This document shows positions 50,301 to 56,300 of a stretch of 64,000 nt of DNA, in pieces. The DNA is from Halopseudomonas xinjiangensis (GTDB lineage Bacteria; Pseudomonadota; Gammaproteobacteria; Pseudomonadales; Pseudomonadaceae): the NCBI GenBank assembly GCA_011050525.1, contig DRFO01000031.1:62001-126000 (forward strand), read 5' to 3'. The notes under the pieces were generated by a model. That model did no database searches and was not told the origin of the DNA. It worked only from the letters and a program-made list of their open reading frames with translations. The position numbers were made by a program, and so were the translations under genes. How positions within the stretch are numbered: the stretch's first letter is position 1; each line of letters opens with the position of its first letter.

Positions 50301-53300
50301 TGAGTAGCGCTGGCGTCGGCGTTGCCATTTGTCTGGTTGATCTGGGCGTCGTCGATATAAGCCGAAGTCGAACCGGAAACCACGCTGGTATTGGTCAAGC
50401 CAGATACTGCCGCACTATAGAGCGGCACCAGACTGACAGCTGCGCTGACGCTCAACTGACCCAACTGCTGCAACGAACTGGCGCGAACGGCCAGCCCCCG
50501 CACGTTCTCTTCATTGGTTTTCAGGTCAAGAACCGGATTAAACTGTTCGGCGTCGGCCCAGACGCTGGCATCAGGCGCGTTTTGCAAGGTGCCATTGTCA
50601 ACATTCAGACCAGCGCCCAGCCCCAGCGCATCGATACGTGTCGCCGACCCGGCGATACCCGCTTCGGTCTCGCTTTCAATCAGATTGACGGTCAGCAGGC
50701 CGGATACCGCAGCGTTGCCGCTGCCGGACACGACACTGGCAGCCGAGCGAATCACATCACGATTGAATGCCAGCACGCCGATGTTGTTGCGGGCAACTAC
50801 CAGGGCGCCGCCATCGATCAGCGACTTGCTGGATGTCTGCAACAGGTTCGTGGCCACGCCAGCCGACACCGCAGCGGTGCCGGAGAAGCCGGCGGATACC
50901 GAGGCCGCATGAATCTGAGCGTCGGAACGAGAATCCACCAGCAGGTCATTGACAGCCCAGCCGGCCGAGTCCCTGCTGCCTGACAGGCTCGCCTGAATAT
51001 CATTGGCGATACGGTTGACTGCACTGGCGACACCTACCGCAGCGGTACCGGCGCCCGCCACACCCCCGGCAAAAGAGTTGATGCTTGACGCATCCCGCGC
51101 CTTGATCTGCAGGTTGCCAGCCGCCCCCCGGCTGCGTACTACCTGAGCATAGGTTTTGGCATCGATATTGTTACTGGTATTGGAGAAAACTGCCGCACCG
51201 GTACCTGCGCCCGCACCACTCAGCGCCAAGGTGTCAATGCGAGCACGGGTCAGTGCCTCGACCCGCGCCGGCGCGTTTGCTGACAGGCTCAGAACGCTGT
51301 CGGTAATCGACGCCTTGCGCGCTTGCGTCACAGTGCTGACCGCCACCGCGCCAGCCCCGGCACCGGTTCCCGCGCCTTGAACATTGCCGGCCAGTGTCTT
51401 GATATCCACTTCGCCACGCGTGACTTCCACAACGACCGAACTGGCGCCGTCAACTGTCACGTCGTTCAGGGTCGCACTTTCTTCCCCGCTCACCACATTG
51501 ACCGCCACCGAAGCACCAACGGCTGCGGTTCCCGCGCCGCCACCGCCCAACGCAGCGGAACGGATCAGCGCATCCCCGCCGCTGGCAACAGATAGCGCGC
51601 CGGTCATATTCAACGTGGCGTCGTTTATCTCTGCAATCCGCTTGGCCAGGATTATGTTGTTGACATTGGCTGCACCGACGGCGGCGGTGCCAGCGCCATT
51701 GACCACGGCACCCAGACCCCAAATGGTGCGTTTGCCCTCCGCTGCCGACAGGCTGAGGCCACCGACGTTCAGAGTACTGTCGATTATTGCAGCACGCTCG
51801 GTGCCGTCGAGTATGTTAGTGGTAGTTGCGCCGTTGACCGCTACGGTACCTGCCCCACCACCGGCCACCGCAATGGAATAGATGGCCTGCTCCAGACCGC
51901 TTTTCAGATCGACTGTGGAGAAGCCGCTGACAGTGCTGCCACTGATCAGCGCTGTCCGATCAGCTGCGATACGGTTAACCGACGCTGCCAGGCCCACTGC
52001 GGCCGTACCACCGCCCGTAACCGAGCCGGCCAGGGACGCGATCTTTATGCCGTTGCCGGCACTGGCGTCCAGGGCAAGCGCGTTGCCAGAACCCGCCGCA
52101 GTCAGTGTCGAATCTTCGACGACGACTTCATCCTTGCCGTTGATATTGTTAGCCGCAAAGGAGCCACCCACGCCTGCAGTGCCGCCCCCGGCCGCATCGA
52201 TGCCGATGCTCCATATCTCGCCGTCAAGCGCCGAGTTCATCGCCGCATCGCCAGTCAGATTTACTGTGCTGCCGGCAATTTTTGCCGAACGCTCAGCATC
52301 GATCAGGTTGACCGCCACGCCAGCGCCTACTCCCGCCGTGCCGCCACCGGCGGCCAGGTTGAAAGCCAGCGACCAGATGCTCGCTCCGAGGTTCGGCTGA
52401 CTCGCCGCGACCGTAAGGTTGTGCGCATCCATCGAAGCACTGCTCAGCAAGGCCGTGGTGGTATCAGCGATACGGTTGTAGGTCATCGCAGCGCCAACGC
52501 CCGTTCCACTGCCGGATACTGCACCAGACAATGCCGCGGTGATGATCCGGCTCTGCTGAGCCGCGTTCAGCACAGCGTCGCCCGTCAGTTCATAGACACC
52601 ACCGTTGATGTTTGCGGCGGCGGATTGCTGCATGTCGTTGATGCTGACGGCGCCACCCACGGCAACGGCGCTGCTACTGCCGGATACACTGCCGGCCAGC
52701 GAGTAGAAGCCACCCGTCTTCAGCGCCTCGACAGTCAGGTCGTTGGCGACTAGCGTGCGCCCGGTCATGTCAAGGTCAGCTGTTACTTTGCCACGACCAA
52801 TCAAAGCGGTGGCCGAACCGGAGACCGAGACATTCTGTGCCCCGGCTGCGCCGATGGCGGCGGCCAGTACGTCGGTTTCATTGCGGGCGGCAATCGACAG
52901 GTCACCCGTCAACTGGATGTCGGTATTCTTCACACTGGCGGCGTACTCGCTGCCACTGTAAATAACGCCGAAGGCACCGCCTACCGCCGCTTTGCCACCT
53001 GTTGCGCCGAGACTGCCAGCAATACCCAGTATGGCTTCACCGGCAATCGAGCCGTTGTCGAAAAGGTTATGGGTGCTGGTGTCTGCCGTCGTACTTCCCT
53101 CCTGCGCAGTGGTATCCAGCCCATCCTTTTCGAAGAGACCATCGCTGGTTTGGGCTTCTACGTTAATCTGCGCCGTGGTGCTGGAACCATCCATATCCAG
53201 ACCGGACTCGTCCAGAGTACTGGCCGCTTCAGCATCATGATTGAAGACGCCATCCAGCGCGCTCAAGCCAGGCACACTCGCCGCCGCCACATTGACCGTC

Positions 53301-56300
53301 CCGCCCGTCAAACGCGAAGCAGAATTGACCGTCTGGTCAACTGTAGCCTTGACCTGATTGTTCATCAGCACGACGAACAACGATCCGGCTCCCGATCCGC
53401 TCTGCGCCCCAGTGCTGACCGCAACGCCCAAAGCACCGGCCAGTAACCTGGACGCGCTGTTTGCCGCAACATCCAGCGATGCGAAGTCAGTGGCCGAACT
53501 ACCGAGCCATTCGGCTTCCAGTTGATTGGCCAGCACGCCGACCACCACCGAGCCGCCACCACTGCCTCCCTTATCGGTGCTTACAGCGAAGGAACCCCCG
53601 CCAAGCAAGGCTCGGGAGCGATCATAGGCGTTGACTGCAATGGAACCAGGGGCATTTGCGCGCTGCAATATGACGCTGTCGATGACGCTGGCACGCGTCT
53701 GATTTTCGAATACGCCGGCGGAGCCAGACAGGGCTACCGCGACGTTGGTTTCCCCGCCCTTAGCCACCGCCACTCCCAGACCAAGCGCTATCTGATCGCC
53801 CGCCGTGGCAGCTTCAACATCGAGGTTGTCGTTGTCATTGAACACCACGTCGGCTACCTGGGCTTCGGTGATATTTTTCAGATGGTTGTAGGCCATGGCA
53901 CCCGCCAGGGCCGAACTGAACTTGCTCTTGTCGCCACCGGCCAGCGTCAGGGCACCGGCACCCGAGCCGCTGAACTGATGAGTCTGGTTGAGCGAGAGCA
54001 CGCTGACGCGACTGCCACCGGTAATAGTATTGCGAGGGTCCAGCAGGATATTGCCAAGGTGCGCCCGGTTCTTCTGTGCGGAAACATTGACGCTACCCGA
54101 GGCAGCGGCTGCAAGACTGAATCCCTTGGCTGGGTTTCCGCTACCAGAATCACCGCCTGAACCACCGCTGAAGACGCCCTGCAGTTTTTCCCAATATCCT
54201 GACAGCTTGGCCATGGCCGCATCGCCGGTGCCAGACGCTTTGGTCTTGGCAGCGTCCACCTCACCCGTGATCAGCGCCAGACCGTTGGTCAGCGAGGTTT
54301 TGATCGCCTCGCCCAGACTGCCGGCCTTGCCTTGCGCCCCCTTGTCTGCCGCGCCGTCCTGCTGGGCGACCTGATCCTGCTCTGCCTGCTCTTTCTCCGA
54401 GCGAGCCAACGCACCGGCTACGGAGAACGCCCCGCTCTGCCCCGAGCTTTGCGCACTCAGACTCAAATCATTTACCAGCCAGGCTCCCTGGGTAGCATCA
54501 GCCAGACCGGCACCCATGCTCTCTGGACGCCAATGGCTCACCCCATTGGTGCGGACGTTGTTATCACCGACCAGTGCGTAGACATCGGTATTGACGACAT
54601 TGACCGCCACGCCCGCGCCTATACCCACGTTTTCCGAAGAGGCGAGCGCACCCGAAGCACTCCACAGGCCAAGGCGGTGCTCAGCATCGATATCGACCTT
54701 GCCGGCATTCACGTCGGTACTGCTGTGAACGGACGCATGGACAGTTCCGTCCACAACGCTGACGACCACGGAACCATTACCCGCAACGCTGGCACCTTTG
54801 CCAGCCGACGGGCTCAACCCAATGATCAACTCGTCCTGCAATGCACTGACACGCAGCGCCTGCGTCGTCACAGTGCCATTGGCACCGATACCCGCCACAG
54901 CCTGGTTATCAAGGATTTGTATATTGAGACCCGCACCGACCGCACCACCTTTTTCGCTGGTAGTCCCGAAAAGAGCGTCGAAATTGCCGGCAATGGCAAG
55001 CTGCTCGAGCTTGTTACTGGCGTGTACGCTGATCGGTGCGTTCCAGTCCCAGGTAATGCCGCGCAGCGCGCCGCGGCGCGCCTCGAGCAACGTGGTGCTA
55101 TCGATGGTCGGCATTACGTCGAGCAGCGTACTGGACCAGGCTGCGTCGGTAGGCGCGGTGGCGGTCAGGGACACGTTGTCGCCCGCCCACGCGGCGGTAT
55201 CGATGCGGTTCTGCAAGATCGACAATGATCCGGCCATCCCCAGCTTGTCGGCTTCGCCGGTGGAATTGGCGTATTGGGTGGCGACCTTGGGGATGAGCCC
55301 CAGGGGCCCGCCAGATAGCTGCTTGAGATTGGCGAAAACCGTTTTCAACGAACTCCAGCGATCCAGCCCGGACAGCCCGATCGGCTGCTCGAAACGCGCC
55401 CCAAGGCCAATTCGCCCAGCGCTGACATGACTGCCGTCGCCAATGATGGCGTGAGTTTTCTGGTCGAGTTCGGTATATACCGCCGCCACACTCAGGCTGA
55501 CAGCCGCACCGTCTGTAGTGCCGTCATCACGCTTGGCCGACGCGTTGACCTTGCTCTGCACACTGTTATGCAGGTTCTGCTGGTCCTGCCAGGCCTGGAC
55601 CGTCAGGTCGCCGCTGAGATCAATGTTCGGAGCCGCGTTGCCCGACCCCAGCACCGCTTCGACCTGATGATCAGCCAGCGTTACGCCAACGGCCGAGGCC
55701 AGGCGAAACTTGCTGTCTGTAGGCTTGGTAGTAGTGTCCTCCGCTTCGCTCGGCGTAATGCCGAAGAAACCTTTCAGGGATTCTCCCAGGTAATCGGTAA
55801 CCGGCTTGGCAACCTGTTCCTTGGCTTTGGCCTTGAGTTTGTCCAGATACCCTGGTTCAACCGAACCGGCAGCCACCGAGACCGACAGGGTCTGCTTGTA
55901 GACTATGTTGGCCGCAGACAGATTCAGATTGCGCGCGCCGTTAAGGTCGGCGCTGAATTCAGCGCGGGTTTTGCTGTTGAGAAGGGATATGCCGACGGCC
56001 GGACCGCCGGTTGCGCCTTCGCCGCTGGCCTTGAAACTGACGTTGTTTTCCAGCGATTGCTCGGTCAACGCGACAACATTGACGTCTTGCCCTACCTTCA
56101 GTTTGACGCCGTCAGCCACAATGGCCCGTGTATCGATATCGCTCATCGCCATACCGAAGCCCAGCCCCATGGTCTTCAGGGCATTGCCGTTGCCATCGAC
56201 ACTGTTTTCCGCAGCGGAGCTCACGCTGAGGCTGTTGTCACTGTGTGCTGCCACGTTCAGGTCGCGGCCAACTGTCAGGTCTGCGCCCGACTCGACCTGC